From positions 4,030,001 to 4,094,000 of the forward strand of contig NZ_BNEL01000001.1 in the NCBI RefSeq assembly GCF_018327685.1: DNA of 64,000 bases, read 5' to 3'. This DNA comes from Streptomyces sp. TS71-3. Lineage in GTDB: Bacteria; Actinomycetota; Actinomycetes; Streptomycetales; Streptomycetaceae. Below, in pieces: positions 41,777 through 49,773 of the stretch. The position numbers and the translations under genes are program-made. The notes below the pieces were generated by a model. It was given only the letters and a program-made list of their open reading frames with translations, was not told where the DNA came from and did not search any database. Every line of letters begins with the position of its first letter. Position 1 is the stretch's first letter.

Positions 41777-42969
41777 GACCCGCACCGCAGCTCGGTGAGC
41801 CGGACGGCCGGCGCGCACGTGCCGACGTCGAACAGCATCTGGCGGTCCTTTCCGCACAGGGCGTTGTCCGAGAACTCGCTGCGGTCGCCCAGCTCGACGA
41901 TCCTGGTCAGGACGTCGGCTCTCTCCCGGACGCGCCCGGTCACGTACTCGCCGGTGCGGCGGCCGGCGCGGATCCGCTCGCCGAGCACGAGGTCGGCCTC
42001 CACGGCGCTGCCGAAGCGGATGCCGTCGGCGAGCCGGTGGACCAGCAGGCCGTACCCGGCGTTCTCGACCAGCTCGTCCAGCGACGCCGTGCCGGGGCGG
42101 CAGACCAGGTTGGACATCCGGGGCAGCGGAGGCTGGAGCACGGAGGCGGCACGGGCGTTGGCGGTGGGCATCGCCCCGGCCCGCGCGGCGCTCGCGGCGC
42201 TGTGCAACTGCCGTACGAGCACGCCGTCGATCACGATCCGCTGGCGGCCCAGGCAGAGGATGCCGTCGTCGTCGCGGTCGTAGTGCGCGGGGCCGCCCTC
42301 GGCGAGCGGGTCGTCGTCGAGGCTGACCAGGTCGCTGGCGATCCGGCAGCGCAGCCGGTGGCCGAGCGGCGGCGCGCCGTCGGGCGCGCCCTCGGCGAAG
42401 TGGCCCGCGGCCTCGTGCAGCAGGACGGCCGCCGCCTGCGGGGCGAGGACGGCCGGCGGGCCGCCGGTCCCCAGCGGCCGGGCCCGGTCCACGGCCGCCA
42501 GCAGCCACCCCGCCGCGTCGAGCGCGGCGGGGTCGGTGAGGCGGGCGCCGCCCGGGCCGCGCCCGCTGCGGCCGATCGGGACCGTGCGCCCGGCCGGTGT
42601 GCGCAGGTCGCCGGTGAGCGACCAGAGCCGGCGCGTCTGCGGAACCGGGCGGCCCCCGTCGGGGCCGGCGACCGCGCGGACCGCGGACGTGTGCGTGTAG
42701 TGCAGCCGGGTGCCCGGTCCGAAGCGGGAGCGCAGCGCGGACAGGGCCGCCACCGCCTCGCCGTGGTCGTCGAGCGGGGCCGGCTCCGGCAGCGGCAACC
42801 GCCAGGGAGCGGGCGGCGGTCCCGAGAAGATCCGGGCCCGGCCGCCCGGACGGTCCAGGCGCCCGCCGTGGAACTCCGTGCGGCGGCACCGCACCGCACC
42901 GCCGGCGGCGTCGGCCGCCAGCACCGCGCCGACGGCCCGCTCCACGCGCACCACCTCCGCGCCCCGCAC
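41773..42969 (-). CDS. TldD-like metalloprotease
   Basis: 398 residues. The zinc motif is HEAAGH in AAAVLLHEAAGHFAEGAPDG, the TldD form HExxxH, followed by IASDLVSLDDDPLAEG and RIVIDGVLVRQLHSA, all standard for the family. TldD/TldE complexes degrade unfolded peptides and cut leader or carrier peptides from RiPPs such as microcin B17. GTG 42969 starts one base after the radical SAM stop with GGAGG upstream. Together with the next gene and the two radical SAM enzymes it forms the maturation/proteolysis core of the operon. Confidence 0.85.
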   Translation of the reverse strand: MRGAEVVRVERAVGAVLAADAAGGAVRCRRTEFHGGRLDRPGGRARIFSGPPPAPWRLPLPEPAPLDDHGEAVAALSALRSRFGPGTRLHYTHTSAVRAVAGPDGGRPVPQTRRLWSLTGDLRTPAGRTVPIGRSGRGPGGARLTDPAALDAAGWLLAAVDRARPLGTGGPPAVLAPQAAAVLLHEAAGHFAEGAPDGAPPLGHRLRCRIASDLVSLDDDPLAEGGPAHYDRDDDGILCLGRQRIVIDGVLVRQLHSAASAARAGAMPTANARAASVLQPPLPRMSNLVCRPGTASLDELVENAGYGLLVHRLADGIRFGSAVEADLVLGERIRAGRRTGEYVTGRVRERADVLTRIVELGDRSEFSDNALCGKDRQMLFDVGTCAPAVRLTELRCGS

Positions 42970-42970
42970 G

Positions 42971-45076
42971 TCAGCCCGCCTCCGCTCTTCGCGGGGCCGT
43001 GCCGTCCACCGCGGTCGCCTCCACCGCGGTCGCCTCCGGCGCGAGCGTGAGCGCCGGGGGTCTGCCGTTCGCGGTGCCATCGAGCAGGAGCCCCAGGCCG
43101 GCCAGCGAGCGGATCAGGTCGAGGCCGCGGTCCAGCGCCCGCTGCGGGTCGTCGTCGGCGGACTCCGGGAAGACCTCGGCGATGAGTTCCCGGGCGGTGC
43201 GCCGGCCGTCGGCGCGCTCCAGCAGGCCCCGTGCCGCCCGGCCGAGCTGGATCGTCTCGATCTTGTCGGCGGCGCTCTTCCGCGTCACGACGTACGCGCC
43301 GCCGTCCGGGTCCTGCCGGGTGGGCTCCCCGCGCAGCAACTCCTGGAGGTCGTACGGGAACTGCGCGCCGAGGAAGTCGCCCGGCCGCAGCGCGGAGTCC
43401 GGTCCGACGGTGGACGCGTTCGGCCGCGGGCCGGGTGCCGGGAGGCCGGCGGCGTCGAGGCGCATCATCTCGTAGCGCACCAGGGCCCCGACCGGGCTGT
43501 CCTCGATGCCGAGCCTTCTGGTCTCCTCCTGGGCGAAGACCAGCAGGTCGCGGGGTTCGCACTGGTGGCGGTAGCGGGTGCCGGGCGAGTGCTCGGCGTT
43601 GTAGCGCTCGATCCAGCGGACCCAGCGCTCGTACCAGTCGAGCGGCGAGTCGTAGTGGGCGAGCAGCCGGGGCCAGAGCGAGGCGAGGACGACCACGTGC
43701 CCGGAGAGCTCCTCGGCCGCGTCCACCAGGGCCCCGTCGATGTCGGGGCTGGCGAAGCGGAAGTCGGTGCAGAAGATGTCCTTGTGCTCCGCGCGGTACT
43801 GCTGGATCCGCGCGGCCCGCGACTCGGTCACCGGGGCGTCGTAGTACTCGGCCTGGCGGTCGAGGGTGTGCTCGTACGTCTTGTACATCGGCGACTGGTG
43901 CAGCGGGACCAGCGTGAAGAGCTGGCTGCGGCCCTCGCCCTCCCGGAGGAACTGGAAGAACCGCGTCAGCGTCTCGTCGAAGGTCTCGCGGGTCTCGGTC
44001 GGGTAGCCGACGATGAAGCCGGTGACGGGGCGGATGCCGGCCGCCTTGGTGGCCCTGACGATCTCCAGGCAGTGGTCGAGGTCGAGGTTCTTCTTGATCC
44101 ACCGCTGCATCCTCGGCGAGCCGCTCTCGATGCCGTAGTAGATCTCCTCGCAGCCCGCGGCGCCCATCTTCTCCAGCAGGCCGGCGTCGATGACGTCGGT
44201 GCGGGTGCTGCACCCCCAGGTGACGCCGGTGTCGCGGGCGATCAGCTCGTCGCAGAACCGGTGCGTCCAGTTCCGGTCGCAGGTGAAGATGTCATGGGAG
44301 AAGTTGACGCTGGTCCGGCCGAACTCCTTCCTGACGTACTCCATCTGCCGGACGATGTCGTCGATCGGCCGCATCCGGAAGCGCCGCTCCCAGAACGGCG
44401 CGGTGGCGCAGAACGAGCACTTGAACGGGCAGCCGCGGCCGACGTCCAGGTAGAGGTTGGCGTCGGTCGTCATGTCGAAGGCGTAGTAGGCCGGCCAGGG
44501 CAGCTCGGCCATGTTCTTCACCAGCGGCCGCTCCGGGTTGACCACCGCCTCGCCCTTGCGGCGGTACGTCAGGCCGCGCACGTCGGCCGGGTCGCCGCCC
44601 GCGTGCAGGGTCCGCAGCAGCTCCGCGAAGGTCAGCTCGCCCTCGCCCCGCACGATGAAGTCGGCCCACGGGAACCGCTCGACGAACTCGGCGCTGATGG
44701 GCGTGACGGCGGGCCCGCCGAGGCAGACGAGGGTCTCGGGGGAGCGGCGCTTGACGGCCTGGCCGATGAGCACGGTGTGCGTGAGGGAGTCCGCGTCGGT
44801 CATCAGGCCGACCAGGTCGTCGCCCGCGGCCAGCGCCGCGGCGGCGATGTCGTCGTAGAGGGCGTCGGTGTTGGGGATGGTGCCGTCGACGAGGAGGCGG
44901 TTGACCTCGACGACGTCGATGGCTGCGGGCACACCGGTGCTGTCGGCGGCGGCCTTGAGGGAGAGCAGCCCGACGGGGACGAACGTCTGCATCGGCATCG
45001 GGTCCCCGGGCCCGGTGTGCAGGGACATCCCGCCGTGGTTCAGGTGCATGCTGCTGATCAGGCCGGTCCTCATCAT
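42971..45076 (-). CDS. B12-binding-type radical SAM enzyme with C-terminal PqqD-like domain
   Basis: 701 residues. An N-terminal Rossmann-like cobalamin-binding domain (residues about 1-150, with VCLGGPAVTPISAEFVERF) is followed by the radical SAM domain with CxxxCxxC in VGRGCPFKCSFCATAPFWE and EEIYYGIESGSPRMQRWI. The C-terminal ~90 residues (YVVTRKSAADKIETIQLG, then ARGLLERADGRRTARELIAE) look like a PqqD/RRE fold that binds leader peptides. Such enzymes C-methylate or otherwise modify unactivated carbons. ATG 45076 overlaps the SPASM stop (ATGA); a second ATG follows immediately. Direct evidence for cobalamin use is lacking because this class has no strict B12 motif. Confidence 0.85.
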   Translation of the reverse strand: MMRTGLISSMHLNHGGMSLHTGPGDPMPMQTFVPVGLLSLKAAADSTGVPAAIDVVEVNRLLVDGTIPNTDALYDDIAAAALAAGDDLVGLMTDADSLTHTVLIGQAVKRRSPETLVCLGGPAVTPISAEFVERFPWADFIVRGEGELTFAELLRTLHAGGDPADVRGLTYRRKGEAVVNPERPLVKNMAELPWPAYYAFDMTTDANLYLDVGRGCPFKCSFCATAPFWERRFRMRPIDDIVRQMEYVRKEFGRTSVNFSHDIFTCDRNWTHRFCDELIARDTGVTWGCSTRTDVIDAGLLEKMGAAGCEEIYYGIESGSPRMQRWIKKNLDLDHCLEIVRATKAAGIRPVTGFIVGYPTETRETFDETLTRFFQFLREGEGRSQLFTLVPLHQSPMYKTYEHTLDRQAEYYDAPVTESRAARIQQYRAEHKDIFCTDFRFASPDIDGALVDAAEELSGHVVVLASLWPRLLAHYDSPLDWYERWVRWIERYNAEHSPGTRYRHQCEPRDLLVFAQEETRRLGIEDSPVGALVRYEMMRLDAAGLPAPGPRPNASTVGPDSALRPGDFLGAQFPYDLQELLRGEPTRQDPDGGAYVVTRKSAADKIETIQLGRAARGLLERADGRRTARELIAEVFPESADDDPQRALDRGLDLIRSLAGLGLLLDGTANGRPPALTLAPEATAVEATAVDGTAPRRAEAG

Positions 45077-46443
45077 GACGCCTGCCCGGACTCGCCGGCG
45101 CCGACGTCCGCGGCGGGCCTGTCCGCGCCGGTGTCCGCCCCGCCCCGCCGCAGCTCGACGAGCGGCTCCGCCATGATGTGCTCGCGGAACAGCTCCTCGC
45201 GGCGGATGATGCTCTGCCGCTGGAACTCCGTGGTGCCGCAGCCGTCGTAGCGGCCGCTCAGGATGCTGGACTGGCTGGGGCAGCGGCCGGTGCAGAAGTA
45301 CTTGTCGTCGTTGATGGGGCAGCCGTCGCAGGTGTCCTTGTAGTTGTCCCAGGTGATCTTGCGGATCAGCCAGTCCTCGTCGTTCCAGATGTCGGCGAAC
45401 GGCGTCAGCTGCACGTTCCCGCCGACGAGCACCTTGTTGCCCGCGCAGGTGCTGCACGGGAAGACGTCACCGGAGGAGTTGACGTAGCACACCCCGCGGC
45501 CGCTCATGCAGCGGCGGGTGGCGAAGACCATCGTGTAGAGGAAGTCCAGGACCTTGCCCGCGCACAGGCCGAGCGTCTGGTCCTTCTGCCGCGCCCACTC
45601 CTCCTCGTCGATCCAGAAGCGGGCGGTGTTCTCCACGTCGTGGACGGTGCTGGCGAGGTCGCGGTGCAGGGCGCCGCGGCCCATGGGGATGAACGGCACG
45701 CTGCGCAGGCTGATGTCGTTGTCCCGGGCCCAGTTCATGATGACCGGGAGGTCGTCCACGTTCTGGTGCGTGGTGGTCGTCATGATGCTGGTGTTGAAGC
45801 CGCGGTCGCGCAGCTCGGCCAGGCGGCGCGTCACGTAGGAGAACTCGCCCTCGTTGCGGTACTTCCCCTCGCCGTGCAGGCCGTCGATGCTCATGCTGAT
45901 GATGACGTCGTCCTGCGGCAGCCGCTCGACGATGCCCTCGGTGAGCGTGGTGCCGTTCGTGGGGATCCCGACGACGAACCCCAGGTCGTAGGCGCGCTGC
46001 ACGATGTCGCTGAAGTCGGGGTGGATGGTGGGCTCGCCGCCCGTCACGATGAGCGAGAAGACGCCCATGGCGGCCCATTCGTCGAGCAGTTCCATGATCC
46101 GCTCGGTGCTGATTTCGGTGCTGCGCGCCTTTCCGCCCTCGACGAAGCAGTGCGGGCAGCGGAGATTGCAGGTGCGGGTAATCTCCAGCCACACCATGGC
46201 GGGCGCCCTGAAGTGGAATCCCGTGTCGACCGAGAGGCGGTCGATGAGGTGTTCCGCGCAGCGTTCCGGGGGTTCTCCGGCACGCAGCAGCGGTTCCACC
46301 GCCTCGTCGTACATGCCCATGGAACCGTCCGGGAACGCGGCCAGCCAGCCGAAGTCCTCACGGCGGTAACGGATGAGCGGTCTGGCTTTCTCCGGGAGCC
46401 GCCGGGCGTATTCGGTAGTGCAGGCCGCGATATTCTGCAACAA
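45073..46443 (-). CDS. SPASM-type radical SAM enzyme with N-terminal PqqD-like region
   Basis: 456 residues starting at TTG 46443 (GGAGGGG 4 bases before; a second TTG follows). Residues about 20-75 (RYRREDFGWLAAFPDGSMG then AVEPLLRAGEP) resemble a PqqD-like recognition domain. The radical SAM motif is RTCNLRCPHCFVEGGKA. SPASM-type auxiliary cysteines follow: CSTCAGNKVLVGGN, then TCDGCPINDDKYFCTGRC. SPASM enzymes modify ribosomal peptides by crosslinking, epimerising or decarboxylating. The stop is coupled to the next radical SAM gene. The precursor candidate is the small SnoaL-like protein 169 bases upstream. Confidence 0.9.
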   Translation of the reverse strand: MLQNIAACTTEYARRLPEKARPLIRYRREDFGWLAAFPDGSMGMYDEAVEPLLRAGEPPERCAEHLIDRLSVDTGFHFRAPAMVWLEITRTCNLRCPHCFVEGGKARSTEISTERIMELLDEWAAMGVFSLIVTGGEPTIHPDFSDIVQRAYDLGFVVGIPTNGTTLTEGIVERLPQDDVIISMSIDGLHGEGKYRNEGEFSYVTRRLAELRDRGFNTSIMTTTTHQNVDDLPVIMNWARDNDISLRSVPFIPMGRGALHRDLASTVHDVENTARFWIDEEEWARQKDQTLGLCAGKVLDFLYTMVFATRRCMSGRGVCYVNSSGDVFPCSTCAGNKVLVGGNVQLTPFADIWNDEDWLIRKITWDNYKDTCDGCPINDDKYFCTGRCPSQSSILSGRYDGCGTTEFQRQSIIRREELFREHIMAEPLVELRRGGADTGADRPAADVGAGESGQAS

Positions 46444-46559
46444 CGTACCCCTCCAGGATCCGGATACAGAAGAATTCCCATGGAACGTGCTGTGCGCCGG
46501 GCGCGCGTGGTCGTCCGGGGACGGGCGCGAACGCGGGGTGACGGCGCGACGAGGGTGCT

Positions 46560-46582
46560 GGGACCCGCCCGGGGCGGGCCCC
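46560..46582 (-). terminator. GC hairpin after the SnoaL-like gene (attenuator candidate)
   Basis: The stem CCCGCC/GGCGGG has a 3-base loop, extended by GGG/CCC past one bulged A. It lies 31 bases after the SnoaL-like stop and 117 bases before the SPASM start. It would let the small protein be made in excess over the enzymes. There is no T tract. Confidence 0.5.
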
Positions 46583-46612
46583 AGCGGTGCCGGGTTGCTC
46601 CGGCCGGGGTGG

Positions 46613-47110
46613 TTACTTCGGGGTGCCGACGGTGCTGGCCGTGGTGGCCGTGCGCTCCTCGATCACCGCGATCTCCTCGAGCGCACGCTCCGGCGTGTCG
46701 GGCACGGCCGGCACCTCCTGCGGCGAGATGTGCAGGTGGGCGATGCGCAGGGCGCCGCGGGAGTCGCGGGTCACCACGAGGGACTCGCGCAGGTAGTGCT
46801 GCTCGTCACCGAGGGCCACCCGGGAGTGCATGCTCACCAGCGCCGTGTCCCCCATGATCCGGATCTCGGGGGACAGGAGCTGGCTGCGGCGGGTGGTGCC
46901 CGGCGTGAGCGCGAACACCCGCTGGAACTCCTCGCGGCTGTCGATGCGGTTCGGGACCGACAGGACGAAGAACGTCGCGTCGGCCGCGAACAGCTTGAAG
47001 TAGTCGGGGCTGCTGTTCTCGTAGGTGGACTGGTACTCGGCGAGAAGCTGCTCCACAGCTTCCCGGGTGATGGCCTCCGTACCGACGGACGCCACGATTT
47101 CAACGGTCAT
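46613..47110 (-). CDS. SnoaL-like small protein with Thr-rich C-terminal tail (candidate precursor or carrier)
   Basis: 165 residues, AAGGAG 9 bases before ATG 47110, TAA stop. Residues about 10-130 have the SnoaL/NTF2-like pattern: EQLLAEYQSTYENSSPDYFK, LFAADATFFVLS, SREEFQRVFALTPG, VSMHSRVALGDEQHYLRES. After the fold comes a 30-residue tail ending EERTATTASTVGTPK, unusual for this family. It is the first gene of the operon and is separated from the enzymes by a hairpin, as RiPP precursors often are. Two readings are possible: an enzyme or binding protein of the pathway, or a folded leader whose tail is modified by the radical SAM enzymes and released by TldD/TldE. The second is inference. 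Confidence 0.6.
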   Translation of the reverse strand: MTVEIVASVGTEAITREAVEQLLAEYQSTYENSSPDYFKLFAADATFFVLSVPNRIDSREEFQRVFALTPGTTRRSQLLSPEIRIMGDTALVSMHSRVALGDEQHYLRESLVVTRDSRGALRIAHLHISPQEVPAVPDTPERALEEIAVIEERTATTASTVGTPK

Positions 47111-47735
47111 TCGGAGAGCTCCTTGTGACTCGTTCCGCTGTGACTGCGCGCGAAAGGGCGCGCAGCCGAAGAGCCCGAATGGACGGTTCCGATGGTGCCT
47201 GAATGAGGAGAAGGCGGGTTGACCGGACTCGGCGGACCCGCCGTGCAAGCATGACCATTGCAGAGCCCAGGAACCTTCCCCCCAGCAGATCGCAACGGTC
47301 CGTTTTGAGCTCTTGTGCCTCCGATTGAAGAGCCGGCCGCATCCGGCTGTCAACGCCTCGAAAGCGTGACGACATAACCCCGGGCTCGTTCAATTGCGCA
47401 TTCCCCGTCCGTGACTGGCGGAGTTCGGACGGGAAAGTGGCGGCATTCAGACGGAATACGGCGTCCGAATGTCACCGGCGCGTATGAGGTAGCCCCGTCC
47501 CCGCGCCCCTCAAGGGCCGCTCCGGGACCAGCGACACCCTTACGCCCGGTAGAGGGCGGACGGTAGCTCGGGGCACCGCTTTCCGCTGGAAACAGGCCAT
47601 AGGTCCGTATTGAACGATCTCTCCGCCCGCCGCTCGCCGGCGCCCCGGGTGCCCGGCCCGAACTTTTACCCGTCCGGGGACGGGTCGCGCGGCGGGCGCT
47701 CGACCTGACGCGCGCGTACGCCGCACGCGGCCGTG
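47111..47735. promoter_or_regulatory. 625-base regulatory region upstream of the radical SAM/TldD operon
   Basis: No convincing gene. For the leftward operon a candidate promoter is TTGACA (complement of 47348-47353), an 18-base spacer and TTCAAT (complement of 47324-47329), leaving a ~210-base leader. Two inverted repeats lie upstream of it: TTCCCCGTCCG/CGGACGGGAA (about 47401-47435) and CATTCAGACG/CGTCCGAATG (about 47444-47471), which are possible operators. The rest, toward the histidine kinase stop, holds nothing recognisable. Confidence 0.45.
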
Positions 47736-48848
47736 TCACGCGTCGGAGTGCGGGTCTTTCGCGGGTAGTTCCACGGTGACGCGGATCCCGCCCGTGGAGC
47801 GCGGGGTGAGGGTGAGTGCTCCGTCGTGCGCGTGGGCGATGGTCTCGGCGATGGCCAGGCCGAGGCCGGCGCCCGCGTGGCCGGTGCGCGTGCGCTCGGT
47901 GCCGCGCTGGAACGGTTCGGTGAGCGTCGCGGCCAGCTCCGGGGCGATCCGCTCGCCGGTGTTCTCGACGGTGAGCACCGCACCGCTCGGGCGGGCGCTG
48001 GTGTTCACCCACACGGTGCCCCGTGCGGGCAGGTTGTGGACGATCGCGTTCTGCACGAGGTTCGTGGTCAGCTGGAGCAGAAGCGCTTTCGATCCGGTGG
48101 TGGGGGTGATGTCGCCGGAGGTCTCGACGGTGATGCCCTGCCTTTCGGCGAGGGGCAGGAGCGATTCGGTGGCCTCCTCCGCCAGGAGGGACAGGTCGAC
48201 GCGCTCCCGGGTGAAGGACCGCTGCTTGGCACGGCTGAGCAGGAGCAGCGCCTCGGTGAGGTCGATCGCCCGGGTGTTGACGGCGTGGAGGCGGTCGATG
48301 AGCTCACCCCTGTCGCGCTCCGGGTCGCTGCGGGCCACGTCGAGGAGCGCCTTCGAGACGGCCAGCGGGGTGCGCAGCTCATGCGAGGCGTTGGCCGCGA
48401 ACCTCTGCTGCTCGCCGACGTGCGCTTCGAGCCGCGCGAGCATCGTGTCGAAGGCGTCGGCGAGTTCCCGGAACTCGTCCGTGCGGCCCGGTAGCCGGAT
48501 CCGGTGGGAGAGCGATCCGGTCGAGGCCAGGCGGGTGGCGTCGGTGATGCGGGTCAGCGGGGCGAGCATCCGGCCGGCGAGGACCCACCCTCCCACGAGG
48601 CCGAACACCAGCAGGAACGCCAGCACCGCGGCCGCCCTCGGAGCGAAGACCTGGAGCAGGTTGGACCGGACGGGAAAGACGCCGTCGGTGCTGCCGGTGG
48701 AGCCGGGAATGATGAGCGCGCGCTCGGGGACGTAGCGCAGGAGGAACACCCACACCACCGCGAGCAGCAGGACGCCGGCGAGCGTCAGGAAACCGGCGTA
48801 GCTGAGGGTGAGTCTGAGGCGAACGCTCAACCCGGGTGGTCTGTTCAC
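47736..48848 (-). CDS. cutS: Sensor histidine kinase (CutS-like)
   Basis: 370 residues. There are two membrane helices (SYAGFLTLAGVLLLAVVWVFL and AAAVLAFLLVFGLVGGWVLAG, each shortened here to its core) around a short extracellular loop with ERALIIPGSTGS. A HAMP segment and the H box ANASHELRTPLAV (His about 156), N box NLVQNAIVHN and G box GHAGAGLGLAIAE follow. It autophosphorylates and passes phosphate to the response regulator encoded just upstream. The name follows resemblance to CutS of Streptomyces (short sensor loop, no PAS) and is tentative. GTG 48848 was preferred to GTG 48854 because GGGAAG then has proper spacing. Confidence 0.8.
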   Translation of the reverse strand: MNRPPGLSVRLRLTLSYAGFLTLAGVLLLAVVWVFLLRYVPERALIIPGSTGSTDGVFPVRSNLLQVFAPRAAAVLAFLLVFGLVGGWVLAGRMLAPLTRITDATRLASTGSLSHRIRLPGRTDEFRELADAFDTMLARLEAHVGEQQRFAANASHELRTPLAVSKALLDVARSDPERDRGELIDRLHAVNTRAIDLTEALLLLSRAKQRSFTRERVDLSLLAEEATESLLPLAERQGITVETSGDITPTTGSKALLLQLTTNLVQNAIVHNLPARGTVWVNTSARPSGAVLTVENTGERIAPELAATLTEPFQRGTERTRTGHAGAGLGLAIAETIAHAHDGALTLTPRSTGGIRVTVELPAKDPHSDA

Positions 48849-48868
48849 GGTCACTTCCCGTCAGGCTG

Positions 48869-48932
48869 GCTTCCCGTCGCGCCCACTTCCGATCAGGCTC
48901 GCTTCCCGTCGCGCCCACTTCCGGTCACGCTC
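48869..48932. repeat. Tandem 32-base repeat between response regulator and kinase genes
   Basis: 48869-48900 and 48901-48932 are near-identical (GCTTCCCGTCGCGCCCACTT core). The second unit contains the response-regulator stop codon (48925), so the duplication arose at the 3' end of that gene. A partial third unit precedes them. Confidence 0.8.
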
Positions 48933-49635
48933 TCTTGCCGTCACGCCCGCCTCCCTCGTGTCCGGCCTCCGGCTCCGCGCCGATGACGCGGTAGCCGACG
49001 CCCGGCACCGTGGCGATGATCCAGGGCTCGCCGAGCCGCTTCCGCAGTGCCGAGACGGTGATGCGCACGGCGTTGGTGAAGGGGTCCGCGTTCTCGTCCC
49101 ACGCGCGTTCCAGGAGTTCTTCGGCGCTGACGACACCGCCCTCGGCGCCGACGAGGACGTCGAGCACGGCGAACTGCTTCCGGGTGAGCGCGACGTAACG
49201 GCCGTCCCGGTGGACCTCCCTGCGGAACGGATCCAGCCGCAGGCCCCCGATCTCAAGTACGGGTGGCCTGTTGTGCGCGCGCCTGCGGTCGAGCGCCCGG
49301 AGCCGGAGGACGAGCTCGCGCAGCTCGAACGGCTTGGTGAGGTAGTCGTCGGCGCCGAGTTCGAATCCGGAGGCCTTGTCGTCGAGACGGTCGGCGGCGG
49401 TGAGCATGAGGATCGGCATGCCGCTGCCGGAGGCGACGATGTGTCGGGCGATCTCGTCACCGGACGGTCCGGGGACATCGCGGTCGAGGACGGCGATGTC
49501 GTAGGCGTTGACGCCCAGCAGTTCCAGGGCGCTGCCGCCGTCACCCGCGATGTCGGCCGCGATCGCCCCCAGGCGCAGGCCGTCGCGGATGGCCTCCGCC
49601 AGAAACGGTTCGTCCTCGACGATCAGCACGCGCAT
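48925..49635 (-). CDS. cutR: OmpR-family response regulator (CutR-like)
   Basis: 236 residues. The receiver domain has acidic residues VEDEP, phosphoacceptor Asp51 in IAVLDRDVPGPSG, MLTAADRLDDKASGFELGAD, and Lys in YLTKPFELRELVLRL. The C-terminal winged helix has TRKQFAVLDVLVGAEGG, NAVRITVSALRKRL and ATVPGVGYRVIG. It regulates transcription on phosphorylation by the adjacent kinase. It ends in a Gly/Lys/Arg tail (GHEGGGRDGKRA) created near the 32-base repeat. An upstream box (49671-49688) recurs at 52401-52419 and may be its binding site. The cutR name is tentative. Confidence 0.85.
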   Translation of the reverse strand: MRVLIVEDEPFLAEAIRDGLRLGAIAADIAGDGGSALELLGVNAYDIAVLDRDVPGPSGDEIARHIVASGSGMPILMLTAADRLDDKASGFELGADDYLTKPFELRELVLRLRALDRRRAHNRPPVLEIGGLRLDPFRREVHRDGRYVALTRKQFAVLDVLVGAEGGVVSAEELLERAWDENADPFTNAVRITVSALRKRLGEPWIIATVPGVGYRVIGAEPEAGHEGGGRDGKRA

Positions 49636-49670
49636 GCACGCGATGCTACGAGCCGGTGCCTATCGTCGGC

Positions 49671-49688
49671 ATATCGAAAATCCCATAC
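49671..49688. promoter_or_regulatory. Box ATATCGAAAATCCCATAC (copy A)
   Basis: It lies between the divergent response-regulator and EEP genes. The same sequence in reverse orientation, with 16 of 18 bases matching, is at 52401-52419. It is AT-rich against the background, so it is a good candidate operator for the two-component system. Confidence 0.6.
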
Positions 49689-49773
49689 ATGCCGGCAACA
49701 CCGTGCCGCGTTCACTGGCGGCATGAACCACAGCACGCCATCCGGCCGGCCTCGATCCGAGCCAGGACAGACG

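Noticed and set aside
47100..47393. Short Arg-rich minus-strand frame upstream of the SnoaL-like gene as a possible peptide precursor
   Set aside because: It has no leader-core pattern, overlaps the SnoaL RBS and start, and has composition like other noise frames.
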